This document shows, piece by piece, positions 24,501 through 38,400 of a DNA stretch of 64,000 nucleotides. How positions within the stretch are numbered: position 1 is the first letter of the stretch; each line of letters starts with the position of its first letter. The DNA is taken from positions 26,049,684-26,113,683 of the forward strand of contig JACMZG010000008.1 of NCBI GenBank assembly GCA_018340805.1. The letters run 5' to 3'. Position numbers and translations under genes: made by a program. The notes beneath the pieces were generated by a model. That model ran no database searches. It saw nothing but the letters and a program-made list of their open reading frames with translations, and was not told where the DNA came from. The stretch comes from Microvelia longipes. Taxonomy: Eukaryota > Arthropoda > Insecta > Hemiptera > Veliidae.

Positions 24501-27500
24501 TTATAATCTTCCATTCTATTGTGTAGCAACAAATATAATTTTGGTCTTCCAAAAAATAAAAAACACTCAAGGTTGCAAAAAACCTTGGCACTTAATTAGT
24601 AGAGTGTATGGCTTGTGCTTACAAGGCAGACTCCTTAAAGGGTTATATTTCACTCTGACCGTGGTAGGTGTGAAGCATGACCAAGGCTAAGAGCATAAAT
24701 CCTGGCGACAAACCCCAGACCTTTGGTGCCAAAATTTATCTCTTACAGTACTTAACTACTTTTAACTACAATACCTTAGTATTTTCTCAAGGATACTTTC
24801 CCTAAGCCTATATTTAAGTATTTGAACTATTTAGAGCATTACCTCAGAAATATAAGCAATTTGATCAAGAGTAGGGTGTAGGAATGTAGGTACTCCATCA
24901 TTAGAAACAACATCTCCAATATAAATATTCAGTGGCACATCAGTAAATCTACTCGGAGTACCAAGATCTTGAGCTCTCACTGTAAGTCTATAAGCTTCTC
25001 TTCTACCTTTCCCAGTCAATTCTTTCTTTGTCCGTAGTTCACCACTCTCTCTACTAAGCCAAAATAATCCTAGAGCAAAAAAAGTTAATTTGATTGAAAA
25101 AAATAATCATCATGGAATGTAAGTTTAATACTAAAGCTCTAATAACAAAAGCTGATTTCAAGGGGATACAAATGATTTGATAAAAGCATATCAAATTTTT
25201 GAGTCTATATTAGTGCAAGACAACATAATATCCAATTATTGAATCATTAGCACAATAATAGTTAGTTAATTGCTTCAATTTTTTTTTCTATAAGGTGTAA
25301 GATACAACATTGACAGAATACCAAAGCTAGCATTCAGGAAATTTCCTCCTGACTAAAACATTTATTCTGAATTTTCCAAATCAAAGTAGATAATTTCTAC
25401 TCTCTTTACATACATGGTAAATATTTATCATTTACTCTGTGTTGAAAGAATCTCTGAAGAAGAAGTGCCAAGTATGATCACTGGTATTCCATATTAAAAA
25501 TATAATATTTATAATATAATCATAATATATTTAAAAATATAACCATATTATAATATAATCATAATCATATTTAAAAATATAACCATATTTATAATATAAT
25601 CATAATCATTTTTAAAAATCCATATAATATAATCATAACCAATATAATATAATATAATCATATTTAAAAAATATAACCATATTATAATATAATCATAATC
25701 CATATCATAATCATTAAAAATATAACCATATTATAAATATAATCATAATCATATTTAAAAATATAACCATATTAATAATCACCAAAGCTAGGCCACAGCC
25801 AGATTAGCCCTGTAATTCCTTAGGGGAATGTGACCTGAATGTATCTCTGGCAGCTATTAATTGCATTCATGTGTTGTGTTGATCTTGAGTATTTTGTAAA
25901 TGTATCACTGGATCATTTACATTTACATCATATCCTGGATGAGGTTTTATCTATGTCTACCTTCTGGACAACTTCTGCCTAATATTGCCAAGCTAATGGC
26001 TTTCTATTAAAATATCCATGACTTAATGACGAGCTTTAACTAAATTAAATTCAATAATGTAAATATTTTAGTCACCTCTATGTAAAGATGTTACGTCTTA
26101 AGGTGGTCGGGCCCCTTGAACTACTCAAGGGATTTTTATAACTAGCTAGACAGTTATAAAATTTATAAGTTTAAAATTGTGCTGATTTTAAACTTAATTT
26201 TCAAAATCTGATTCAAATTTATATAATTAGTGGCATGTTTAAAACTATTGTTACGTTAATAAACTGCGTAGGCTTCCGCAGTTATTGTCATGAAGATTTA
26301 GGTCTTCCGGTGGTGACCGCGTCAATGTAGATGAAGAATCCGACGTATATAGTTTATTGTTACGTTAATAAACTTAAAAACTCTTAATCAGTTTTAGTTG
26401 GACTTTAATTTGTAAAGCTTAAATTTTTTTTTTAATTTTAATAAGCTTAAATTGATAACTTTTAACTACTTCAACAATTAACTCATATAACAAGTGGTAC
26501 ACAAATGACCTCATGTGGTACTCAATGGAGAACAGGACCTCACAATTGTTCAAGTAATAATCAAGAAAAACAAGCTAACGATAGTATTGTCTGACATACC
26601 TTACTGGTATAGACAAGAAAAAAGAGAAATTAAGAAGAAGGTATTATAAGACTTTTATGAACATAGAAAAGTAGTATTGGTATTACATGAATAAATGACT
26701 ATTTAAAGCTTCTTCTAAACTAAAAGGAAAAGTTTCCTCACTTACACCTACACATTTTTTATGAACAAAATGTAATTTCATTTAAAAATTTAATAAAATT
26801 TTACGGAGGTTAAATTTTTTTATTTTACTTTTTTTGAAAAACTCTTACCTTGAGTTTCAGATTCATCCATCAATTCATATTCAACAGTTCCAGCAGGTCC
26901 TATATCATGGTCAGCGGCTGAAATATTTAGTATCCATGTACCTGGTTTCGCATTCTCTAGTACAACAGCTGAATATTCCACAGATGAAAACAGAGGACCA
27001 TTGTCATTTATATCCATAACTTCAATGCTTACCTAAATACAAATAATGCGGGAAATCAGTATGCAATTTTTATTATTATTTACAATAAGAACACCATTCA
27101 TTCACAAAAAATGTTATTTTATTTTAAAAAAAATGATATTTATTCGTCCCTATTTGTAATTGCTGGTAATTGATATTCCAAATTTAAATAAATATATTAA
27201 TAAGGGTTAAATAAAAATGCTATCCACAAATATAGTTCTAAGTAAGTAATCATAGTAAAACCGGCTTTGAACCAAATAAAAGTCATCCTCAGTACTGGTG
27301 AAAAGATTTTAGAAGATACTACATTAGAGACATTAAGATAAGATAGACATTAAGATAAGTTCTTCTCACTGGTACTGGGATGACTTTTATTTGGTTGAAA
27401 GACGGTTTTATATTAATTACATGCTTAAAACTATATTTGTGGATTTATTTGAATCCGTGAATCAACTAGTCTTTCATAAATAGGTTAATGAAAAATACAA

Positions 27501-30500
27501 TGTGTAAATATTAAGATATTGTAAATAAGTAAACAAATGACATTGTTGTTTATTTAATTTTATCTAATCAAACAGATAGGTTTAATAGAGAGTATTTTAA
27601 TAAATCTGAAACATAGATAAAAAAAAACTCACAGGAACTACAGATTTCCTTTGGTTGGCACCACCCTGAGGTGTATCAGACGCTATAGCTATTAGTTTCA
27701 GAACAGAATGTTTCTCTCTGTCTATTTCTCCATTTCCTGATACCTAAACAATAAAATAAATTATTATAAAAGCACACTATAATTGCTATAATACTATATA
27801 TGAATAGACATTTTTTTCAAATTCAAGAACTTCCATTATTGCTTAATTAGATACAAATACAATTAAAATATAATTACAAAAATACAATTATAAGCTGTAT
27901 CTACATATTAAAAAACTAATTTAAAGCAATCCCACAAGCCATACCTGCGTATGGGGGATACAGTGTTTAAATATTTCGGGAGGTAAAATGAAGAAAGAGA
28001 AAAAAATAAAATAAAAATGAGTAAAGTTATAGAGGTAGGTAAATAAAAAAAAAAAATAAATAAATAAAAAATAAATAAATAAAAAAAATGAGAGTAAGGT
28101 AACACGTTCAAAATTTTGCTTGCCGATTTTTTTAATTTAAGTAGTGTTTTTTAGTGTTAAATATTTAATTTTTTTTGTATGAATAAAAAAAAAAAAAGAC
28201 AAAAATTCGCCAGATAGCAAAACGGATGTGAAAAAACTGAAAAAACCCGATAAAATGGGTACAGAAGGAGCACCCGGGAATACCGGCAACTCGTGTTGGA
28301 ACATGAGTCAAGATGAGATGAAAAATATGATAAAAAGTATTATGAATGAAACATTAGATGAAAGATTGCAAGATATCGCTACTAAATCCGAATTAACGAG
28401 TTAAAATAAATCTGATTACAGAGGAAAACAAGATGTTCAAAACGAGATGATGTGTGAGTTAAAAAAACGGGATAAGGTTATGGAAGATATTATAAAAATA
28501 GATCTCGAAAAATAATTTAGTCTTTAAGGAGTTAAAATTGAAAATCGTAAGTACATCGATGGTTGGAAAATACCAAAGGTTGTATCAACCAGAAAAGTGG
28601 ACTAGTATGGAGCTACGAATAATTGAAGAAAGGAACCCTCGCCTGCTCACAAAAATTGCTATAAAATAATGGCCTATAATGTAAATGGGTTGAAAAAAAG
28701 GTAAAAGATAATATATTTATAAGCTTTATTGAAGAATATGATGTGGTCTGTTTAAGTGAAACTTTTGTTAAAAAAGGGGAAGAAAAACAATTATTAAATG
28801 TTTTAGTTAATTTTAATACTACATGGATCTATGCTGAAAAAGAGAGTATCAGGGGTCGGGCTAGTGGGGGGTACTTGCTAGCTATAAACAAGCTAAGAGG
28901 AGCCAAAACTATTTCTATTTTGAAAACCTAAAACAATATTGTTGCATAAAGGAGGTAATATTAGTGGGGAAAATATTGTGATACTACCAGTGTATTGGAA
29001 CAACTGGGATTCTAATTTTAAAGACATTCAAGAATATTTTGGAGAAACAGATGAAACTAACTTTATATTATTGGGAGATTTAAATGTTAGGGTCGGTGAA
29101 AAACAGTACTTGGATTACGATATCCTGGATGGTTTAAATATGTAAATATAAGTCAAGATAGGAAATCTAAAGATAAAATAATAGATAGTCGGGGACAGAA
29201 ATTATTAAAATTTTTGGAAGATAGGGGTTTAATTATATTAACGGTAGGACAAATAGAGACACTTTAGGGGAGTATACTTTTATTAGCCACTTAGGTAAAT
29301 CTGTTAATGATCTGTGTTGTGTTAGTTCTTCCATAATGAACTTGATTTTAAGGTTAAAAATGTAATTTGGTCTGATCATATGCCTATCATTACAGAAATA
29401 TTTTCAAATCAATGTAGCAGTGCTGACAGAGGGCATCCTGTCTCGCCTAAGGTTTCTTGGACGAAACAGGATATCATTTTCTACAAGGAAAAACTAGACA
29501 GGTTGTTATTAAGGCTAAATGAAAAGGAAAACTTAAATTTAGCTCACATGACAAACTGCATTAGAGAAGCATCTGCTTTAGTAACATTCGTACTGTACAT
29601 AATCACCAGTGTAAAGGTAAGAAAACTAATAATAATAAAGATTGGTTTGATGTTGAATGTGAAAAATCAAGAACTAGGGTTTATCAGTTTTTAAATATTT
29701 TCAGAAAAAAGTCAAATGACTATAATAGAGTAATTTACTGTAAAGAGAGAAATTTATACAATTCAATAATAAATGAAAGAAAAAGAATTTTATAAAAACG
29801 CGGCCGAGGCATTGAGTTTAGTGAAAGACTCAAAACAGTTCTGGAAAAATATAGGATATTTTAAACAAAAAACTACAGAGTAATGGGGGAAATAAAATAT
29901 GGAATCATGGGCTAATTATTTTAAAAATTTATATAACCCTAGAACTGAAAATTTTGTTTATCATATGCTGAGCCTTTCAATATGGATCATGTATCAAATG
30001 CAGACTTTACCATGAAAGAACTAGAATCAGTTTTAAAATCAGCAAAAGACGGTAAGGCACCTGGAGTGGATAGATTGCCTGTGGAATTCTTTAAGCAAGC
30101 TACACCTAAATTCTTAGAGATGCTTTTAAAATTGTTTAATAAAATTTTTGAAACGGGCATGATTCCTCAAGAATTTAAAGAATCTTTAATATTTCATATT
30201 TATAAAAAAGGGATTGTTCTAAAGTAGAAAACTATAGAGGTATCTCTTTTATTAATGCTGTAGCAAAGTATTTACTGGGTTAATATTAAAGAGACTATTG
30301 GACTGGGAAACCAGAAATAAAGTATTAATAGAGAACCAGGGAGGTTTCAGAAAACATTATGGGGTTTTAGATAACACTTTTAATTTATTATCAATAGTCA
30401 AAATTGCTAGTAGGCGTGGTCATAAAAAAATCTATGCGTTTTTTTTATAGATTTTAAGTCTGCGTTTGATACTATAGTCAGCAAGCTCTTTTTTATAAAT

Positions 30501-32314
30501 TAAGTAACATTGGAGTGCCAACAAAGTTAATTAATGTCATAAAAAAATTATATGAGGAAACTTGGTCAGCAGTTTGGGGTAAAGAGGGCATTTCTAGCTT
30601 TTTCAAGGCAACAGTTGGGCTGAAACAGGGCTGTTTGCTCAGCCCAATTTTATTTTCATTTTTTGTAAATGATCTGCTTGATTGGGTGGGGGGAGGCTTA
30701 AATTTAGGTAACCTAAAAATCAACGGATTACTGTACGCGGACGATGTCGTATTGCTAGCAGACAACCCTTATGTATTAGGAAAAATGATAAGCCGTTTAG
30801 AAGTTATTGCAAAATTTGGAACCTTAAAGTAAATATTGATAAATCCAAAATATTAGTGTTCCGTAACGGTGGCACTATTGGTAATATTAAGTGGGAGTAT
30901 GATAATAAACATATTGAAGTAGTAAATGAATACACTTACTTGGGAGTTACACTCACACCACAATTATCTTTGAAAACATATAAAACATAGATGTACAGTT
31001 GGTAAAACAAGTATAAATACCATCTGGAAAATTTTATAAACCCAAAATACAGCCAAGTGCTAAATTAAAATTTATGAAAATGTAATTAAATCAATAGTCT
31101 GTTATGGTTCTGAATATATGAAACTGTAAGGTATGAGAGCTTAGAAAGATGCCGTCGCTTGTTTTTAAAGCGACTGCTAGTTACACCAGATTACACTCCA
31201 AACTATTTCCTTGATTTGGAAACTGATATACCCCAAATGTATGAATATACCCTGAAAGCTAACATGAGATACTTAAATAAAGTGATCAATCTAAAACAAG
31301 ATAGAATGCCAAATCAGCTGGCCAAAGAGGCACTTAGGTCTAATGCTTACTGGGTCCAAGATTGGACTGTATTAGGAAATGAATTTGGGGTTAACTGGAT
31401 TGGGATTGGGAAAAAGACATTCATGGAGCAATAAAATGCAAATATTATAGATAAAATATCAACCAAACACTTATTATCAATGAGACAAGCTGCTTCCAAT
31501 TCTTCTATAAATCCTTTTTGTAAGCACCTCATCCAAGCCAATTATATAAGATCAGACCTAAGTCTAAATGCCATTAGATCTATGTTTAAATTCAGAACAG
31601 GAGTGCTGGGTCTTTTGGGCACTAAACCGTGGGTTAAAAAAGAAGATGCAATCTGTCCTTTTAACTTAAAGGAAATTGAGTCAATGATACATTTGTAGCT
31701 ATCTGCCCAATATTTGCTAGTGCTAGACATCACACTTAGGTCAAAAAATGCTTACCCAAGATGAAATAATAAGCTTAATCAATAATACTGAGTGGAAAAA
31801 AATAACTAAGTTCTTAGAAGAACTAGTAGATATAGAACTTTACTTTTAAATAAATTCCAATAATATATTATGTATTATCAGCAGTGCTGGGCTCTACATG
31901 TCACCATATTTTTTTCAATAAAGCTTATAAATACTTTATATAAGGTTTACCCTATATTTTTGTTTATTTATTTTTTTGTTTAAAAATTATTTACTAAATA
32001 TTTATTTTTTAGCTTTGAAGCATAAATTGTAAATACTTAAGGTATTGCAAACTTAAATTTAGTGCTTTAAATTCTATTAGAATACCAAAATAATACTCAT
32101 TTGAGTTTTCTTTACAGGAAATAAATAAATACTGGTTACTTTGACATGGTAGGTATTTGGGCAATTATCAAAACAAAAATTATAATGAACAATAACAAAC
32201 AAAAAACAAACACTCACACAAAACAAAAACACTTAATATAACCTCATGTCTGTTGGTTAATGCAACATTATAAGCATGCAATATCTTTAGTATGTAAGCC
32301 CTGTCAAAAAAAAA

Positions 32315-32374
<60 letters not shown>

Positions 32375-32382
32375 GTGTGTGG

Positions 32383-32417
<35 letters not shown>

Positions 32418-32467
32418 GTATGTATATGTATGTATATATATATATATATATATATATTATATTATAT

Positions 32468-32498
<31 letters not shown>

Positions 32499-35400
32499 AT
32501 ATATATTTAAAATAATGCTTTTTATCTTTATTATTTTGAGTTCTACTCTGAACCTTATATATTTAGTAGTATGTAAGTGAAGGGTGTGTGTATGTATGTG
32601 TGAATTGTATGTATGAATGTGTGTATAACAGTTAAAAATTATAGTTGAGGTGTATTGAAGTTGCAATACAACTCAACCTACTATAATTACCTGATCTCCC
32701 CCTTCGATAAGGTAACCTTAGAAGGGTAATTGTGATTAAAAAAAATAAATAAATAAATAAATAAATAATAATATATGTATGTAATTTAATATATGTATTG
32801 TATGTAATATATGTATGTTTGTTTAATTATTTAATTTTTGTAAAAATTTTGTTAAATAAATCACGTTTTCATTCATTCATTCATTCAAAATAAAAATGAA
32901 AACAATAATCAAAACTACAAAAAACTCAGGTAACATACTATATTAAAAGATAGTATTCAATATAATAAAATTAAAAAATAAAGTATAATTAAAAATTATT
33001 TAATACATCATGCTAAAGAGAGTGAAAAAACAACAAAAAACCCATTTTTATCATATTTTAATAGGATCTGCAAGCCAAGATGTAATGGTATCTAAATCTA
33101 GATTATTAATAAGGTTTAAAATATATTTTTTAAATTGAGATATCTTATTTGGAGATTTAAAACTTTTAGACAGTTTGGTAAATATAGCAATGCCAGTGTG
33201 ATAAATAAATCTACTTTTGATTGCCTTGGCACAGGATTGTTTAAAAATACATTTTTCTGATTTAAGTCTGGTGTCATTTTGTAAAGCAGTAGCAGAAATA
33301 GGTCTAAAAATAAATTTTACAGCCATCCATCACTTGTTACTTTAAAAAAATATCATCTTTCATTTTATTTTTCATTTAAATAAAACTAATATATTTACCC
33401 TGATTTCCCCAGTCATAGGATCAATAGTAAAGAGATTAGAGTTATCACCAGACAGAGAATATCTGATATCACCGTATCCAAGAGTTGTATTACTTTTATC
33501 TTCATCTGTTGCTTCTACTCTTAATACTAATTTACCTTTAGGTACACCTTCTAACACTTCACCTTTATACACCTGGACATAAAATAATAGCAATTTAACT
33601 GATAGAAAAATGAAATTAGAGTAATACTTCTTTTATTAATGAGGTAATGAGCAGACCAATGTTTTTATAATTTGACAAGATCATCAGATCATCATTGGGA
33701 TCTGAACCATTTAATTTCTTTTATTTTATTTATTTTTTTAAATATTCATATAAATAAATAAAAATTTATATTTTTTAATGATTATAGATAGATTTGTAAA
33801 TGGATGAAAATAAAGATTTATTATTATTATTTATTGGGGTTTGATTAGAAGAATGAAGTTATCTGTGGTTTTATTTATATGACTGGAGAAGTCAATCAAA
33901 GCTTAGTCTGGACTGGTAAGGAAATAATACTTGAGTTGCTACAAAGTTTGGTGAGTATTATTATTTGAGGAACTATAAAATATAATTAGTAAAATAGTTC
34001 AATTTAAGATTTGTACAGAATATGCTTGAGTTTTTGGTTTATTTAAGGATATTTACAACAATCTCCAAGACAAGTTATATTTCTTTTTAACCGGTACAAA
34101 AGTACAAGTTAAGAAAGGAAAACTACATGCCCAATAAGTAGTTTAGCTTAGTCAAATTATCCAGCCTTCCAGTAGATCAGCAGTACCCACATTTTACATA
34201 ATTTACAATTAAATAATAAAAAAGTTGAAGGAACTAACCTGCTGTTTAAACATGGGAGAGTGATCATTTATATCAATCACAGTGAGAGATATAAAAGCTT
34301 CACTAGATCTCAACCCATCACTGGAAACAGCTTCAACATTAAATGTTATTACCTAAATCAAAAACAATGACTTCATATTACAACAAGCTGCCGATTCTGG
34401 AACAAGACTTTCCTACACCTATTAGCTTAACAATTTAGGAGCATATAATATAGCCGTTAAGGTGGCTATTTAATTATAATAAAAATCATAATTACAAGAA
34501 AGTGCACAACCATTCTTATAGTTTGAAAATTTGCTAGCCACGTATATGGTAGCCCAGTAGAAACACTCTTTATTAAACAATTATTTTTAAAGTGATACCA
34601 TTTTAATACATGGTTTTGGATTCATACTACATTTTAATCAGTTCTTCCTCTTATGTCATATAGTTTACAAAAAATGTGAACATATATACTCATGGATAAA
34701 TAAAAACACCATTTTTTTAATGATTTTGGATTTGTAGATGCTGAAATGACGACATTTACTGAAAAGTGGGTGTTATATTTTTGCTCCAGCAAAAAATATG
34801 GCTGAATAAACCATCAAAACAAAATGAAATGAGGATAATAATAAAAAAATAAATTAACATAATTGTGATACAATTAAAAAATATGGAAAACCTACTAAAA
34901 AGATAGAACAAAGAGGACTTTAAAAGTACTTAGGAGAATAGATTTCTCAGGGTTGGATATTGGCAAAATAATGAGATAGGTTTAATTTCTAACCATTTTT
35001 TTCTTTCAGAAACTTTTGCACAAATTATTAACAAATAACCCAAACCTTGAATGGCTTAACAGTTTTTCAGGATTATATATAAGTTAATCCAAACCATTCA
35101 CAAATATTGATGTCATAACTTTCTAAAACTTTAAATGCTGTCCTTCAGGTTTATAGAATTCATCAAGTATATAAATGAATCCATAAGGTTATTAGAAGCT
35201 TATCAAAAATACACAAGATAAAAATGTTATACCATCATTTTACACAAAAAACCCAAGGGATACCCCATAAATTAAAATAATATACAAACTATCTCATACA
35301 AAAAAAGTAGCTTCATTTTCTGATAGACTTACTTTATCATCCATAGCTTCATAATCAATTCTGTTAGTTAAAATAATTTTGCCAGCAGGATCTAGAGATA

Positions 35401-38400
35401 AAGCACGAGATGTCCCAGACATACGGAAGTTGGTTATGGGAGTGTTGGTTCGAGGATCTACAGCAAACACTTGTATAGCAAGAGAACCAATGGGAAGTTC
35501 TTCTTCTATCCTGCCTCTGATCCAAGGGTCTGCCGCGGTCCATCCTCCAACTAAGAACTGAGGCTTCTCTTCATCAAATGCTTCCACATAGATACTAACT
35601 TCAACTAAACAATACATAAATAATTATAAAATTAATTTTTCTTCAGAAAAAAATAATAATAATGTACTGACTAGTTTTAGTAAATTTACGAAGGAAAAAT
35701 TATTTATGAGATGCATCATGTAGGGGGAAAATGGTTTTTCTGAAAAGGGCGGGAGGTAATTCGCTAATATTGTGGCAATGAGCTACTTTTAAAAACTAGT
35801 AATGTGGTAAACTGATCCAGGACAACAACTGATACAGGGCAACAACTAATACAGAAGCAGCTGACAGAGCTGACACGCTCACCAAGAGGCCGAAACTCTC
35901 TTGAGAAAGAAAACAAAGATACTACAATTGACACAATATATTTGTTTTATCAAAGGATATACAACTACTATTTTAAAAATTATATAATAAGAGGAGAATA
36001 TTTAGTATCAAATGATTAATAATTACTTCTCATCATACTTGCAATTATGTTTACTAATAAAATACACATCTTTATACACTCAATTAATATTTTTTAATGA
36101 TTATACATCATATCAAACACATTTTTAGAGTACAATGAATTAGAAAACTACAAAAAAATAATACATATATAATAACAATAAACGCCTACCTTTTGCCTTT
36201 TGTTTATGAGGAGCCACCTCAGCATTTAGGTCAATAGCCTCAACAGTCAAAATTATTACAGCTGCTGATTGCTGGTTTAGCCCAGAGTTTAAAATAATAT
36301 CACCTGAAGTCTCATTGATTGGGTGAATAAAATATTATTTACAATTATTTATAAACAATTATGTAACTTTTAACACATTTTATCTCAGGAATCTTTCATT
36401 TATGAAAAAAATATCATTATTATTGTACTGTACAGGAATGATGAAATACATTAACATTAAATTAAAATTCACTATGATAATTCGAGAGAATAAAAGCAAT
36501 GGTTAACAATTTGATAAGTGCTTTATTCATACGTAGATGAAGTGAAAGAAATAAGCAAACTGATAACACAGAATAAATAACCAGTTCATAAAAAGGACAA
36601 ATAAGGATTGTGTTTTTTCTAGATACACTCTCTTTGCGGGATCAAAAAGAAAAACTAAATAAGCCTCATTTTTATACCCAAATTTACTAAAAACATACAA
36701 ATAAAAACAAATTAATTCAAAGTACTTAAAAAAATAAGACAAAACCACTATTGTATAGGTTACTTCTTAGCTTCGGGTTTAAATGGCGAACACATTTCTT
36801 TTATTCCATATATCTACAGTAATAGGTGAGGAAAGTAAGAAAAAATAAATAAAACTCACTTAAAAACATTTTTGAAATTATAAGATGTTGTTTGGACTAA
36901 AGGAACACCAGATTTCTGCATAGCTCTCACATCAACAATACTATATTTTAATTTATGATCCATATCAGGGTCTATGGCTGTTACTCTTAAAATTGGAGTT
37001 CCTGAAACCATAAGTTTAATCATCAAGTGAAAGTTATCAGAACCTATAGATAATTTTATATTGATGATCTGAGACAAAATAAAATTGATCAATCAATAAA
37101 AACTTGTCTTAACTAAAAAATAATTACTTAAAACCAAATGAAAGACAACCTCCTAAGTGCTATTATCTGATAAAAAGTCACTAAAAATAAAAAAATTAAA
37201 ATCAGAGAGGAATAAGCTTGATGGATTTTTATAAGTGCAAACAGAAAAATGTACGCTATAATAAAACAAACCTATTTCAGTTCTTTCAGAAAGGTGTCTG
37301 ACATAAATAGCATTGGTAGGGAAGAAAGGAGGTTTGTTATTAACATCATGAATATTGACAGTGACAACTGTCTGAGCAGTTTCTCTTATAGGAGATCCGC
37401 TGTCTATAGCAAGCACTGTCACGTTATACACCCGAGATAGAGTAACATCAGGGTCCAGGATGGCTCCGTTTGAAACTGTTACTACTCCAGTACTGTAACA
37501 ATATTAATATGAATTAAATTTTGAATACTCAATAATCCACGTAATTTTTTTTTTTTTTAATTGTTTCAGCTTTAAAAAGATCTACACGCAGAGAGTAACA
37601 TAAGTTATTATACTTGCATCTAGTTTTACAAAAAAATCAGTACGGGTACCTCGAACTTGCCTTCTATCTCCCAGTTCCGACTTTTGCTCTTCTCAGAAGT
37701 TCAATCGTTATTTACTGCACGTCTTCGACTCATTCACTCGCTCAGATGAGTATTGCATTTCTTTTTACCTGTTGATTATCAGCACTAACAGTACGATGAC
37801 ATGTTATTTTATGATCACCAAAAATCATAGTAGATCGTGTATTTTACAAAACATAGTACAATTATTACGAGTCAAGGGATACGTTGTACCATTAACTCAA
37901 GTGATATTCGATTATTACAATTTTTAAAAATGTATACATCATTTGATCAAAATTACTAATGCAGTAATGGATCGATGCTTACAATATTTAGTCTTAATTG
38001 TACCATGCATGCAAATCTTCAATTAAAATCACTATTTTCGTGTTTTATGATTTCTAATGTTTGCAGAGTCATTATGTGGTTTAATGACGTCATAAATATG
38101 TTTTCTGAAGCAAACTAAAGTGTAGACTGATTTTTGTACAAAATTTTGAACTCTGTAATATAAATTTTACACCTCGGCCTATATATACAGAACCCTGACA
38201 GAAGAAACTTGAAAAACCCTTCAGAGCCTTAAAAAGCCTAACGCATAATTCTTTTCTCAGTTTTGATTATTTGGCCCGAATATTTTCTATACAGTACGGT
38301 TAATGAGAAGTAAATCGGTCGGAGGTACCACAGACTTTGCATCTCACTCGGATTTGCACATCATTCCTCTTCTTGACTCGCTTGCTGTCTCGGATAGAAA

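Noticed and set aside
24466..24690. 74-codon plus-strand frame with [16 protein letters not shown]
   Set aside because: It overlaps a tRNA-like/SINE-like stretch and has no homology that I recognise.
32260..32515. Two overlapping frames of mostly I, Y, V and C residues
   Set aside because: Translation of a TA/TG microsatellite; no coding signal.
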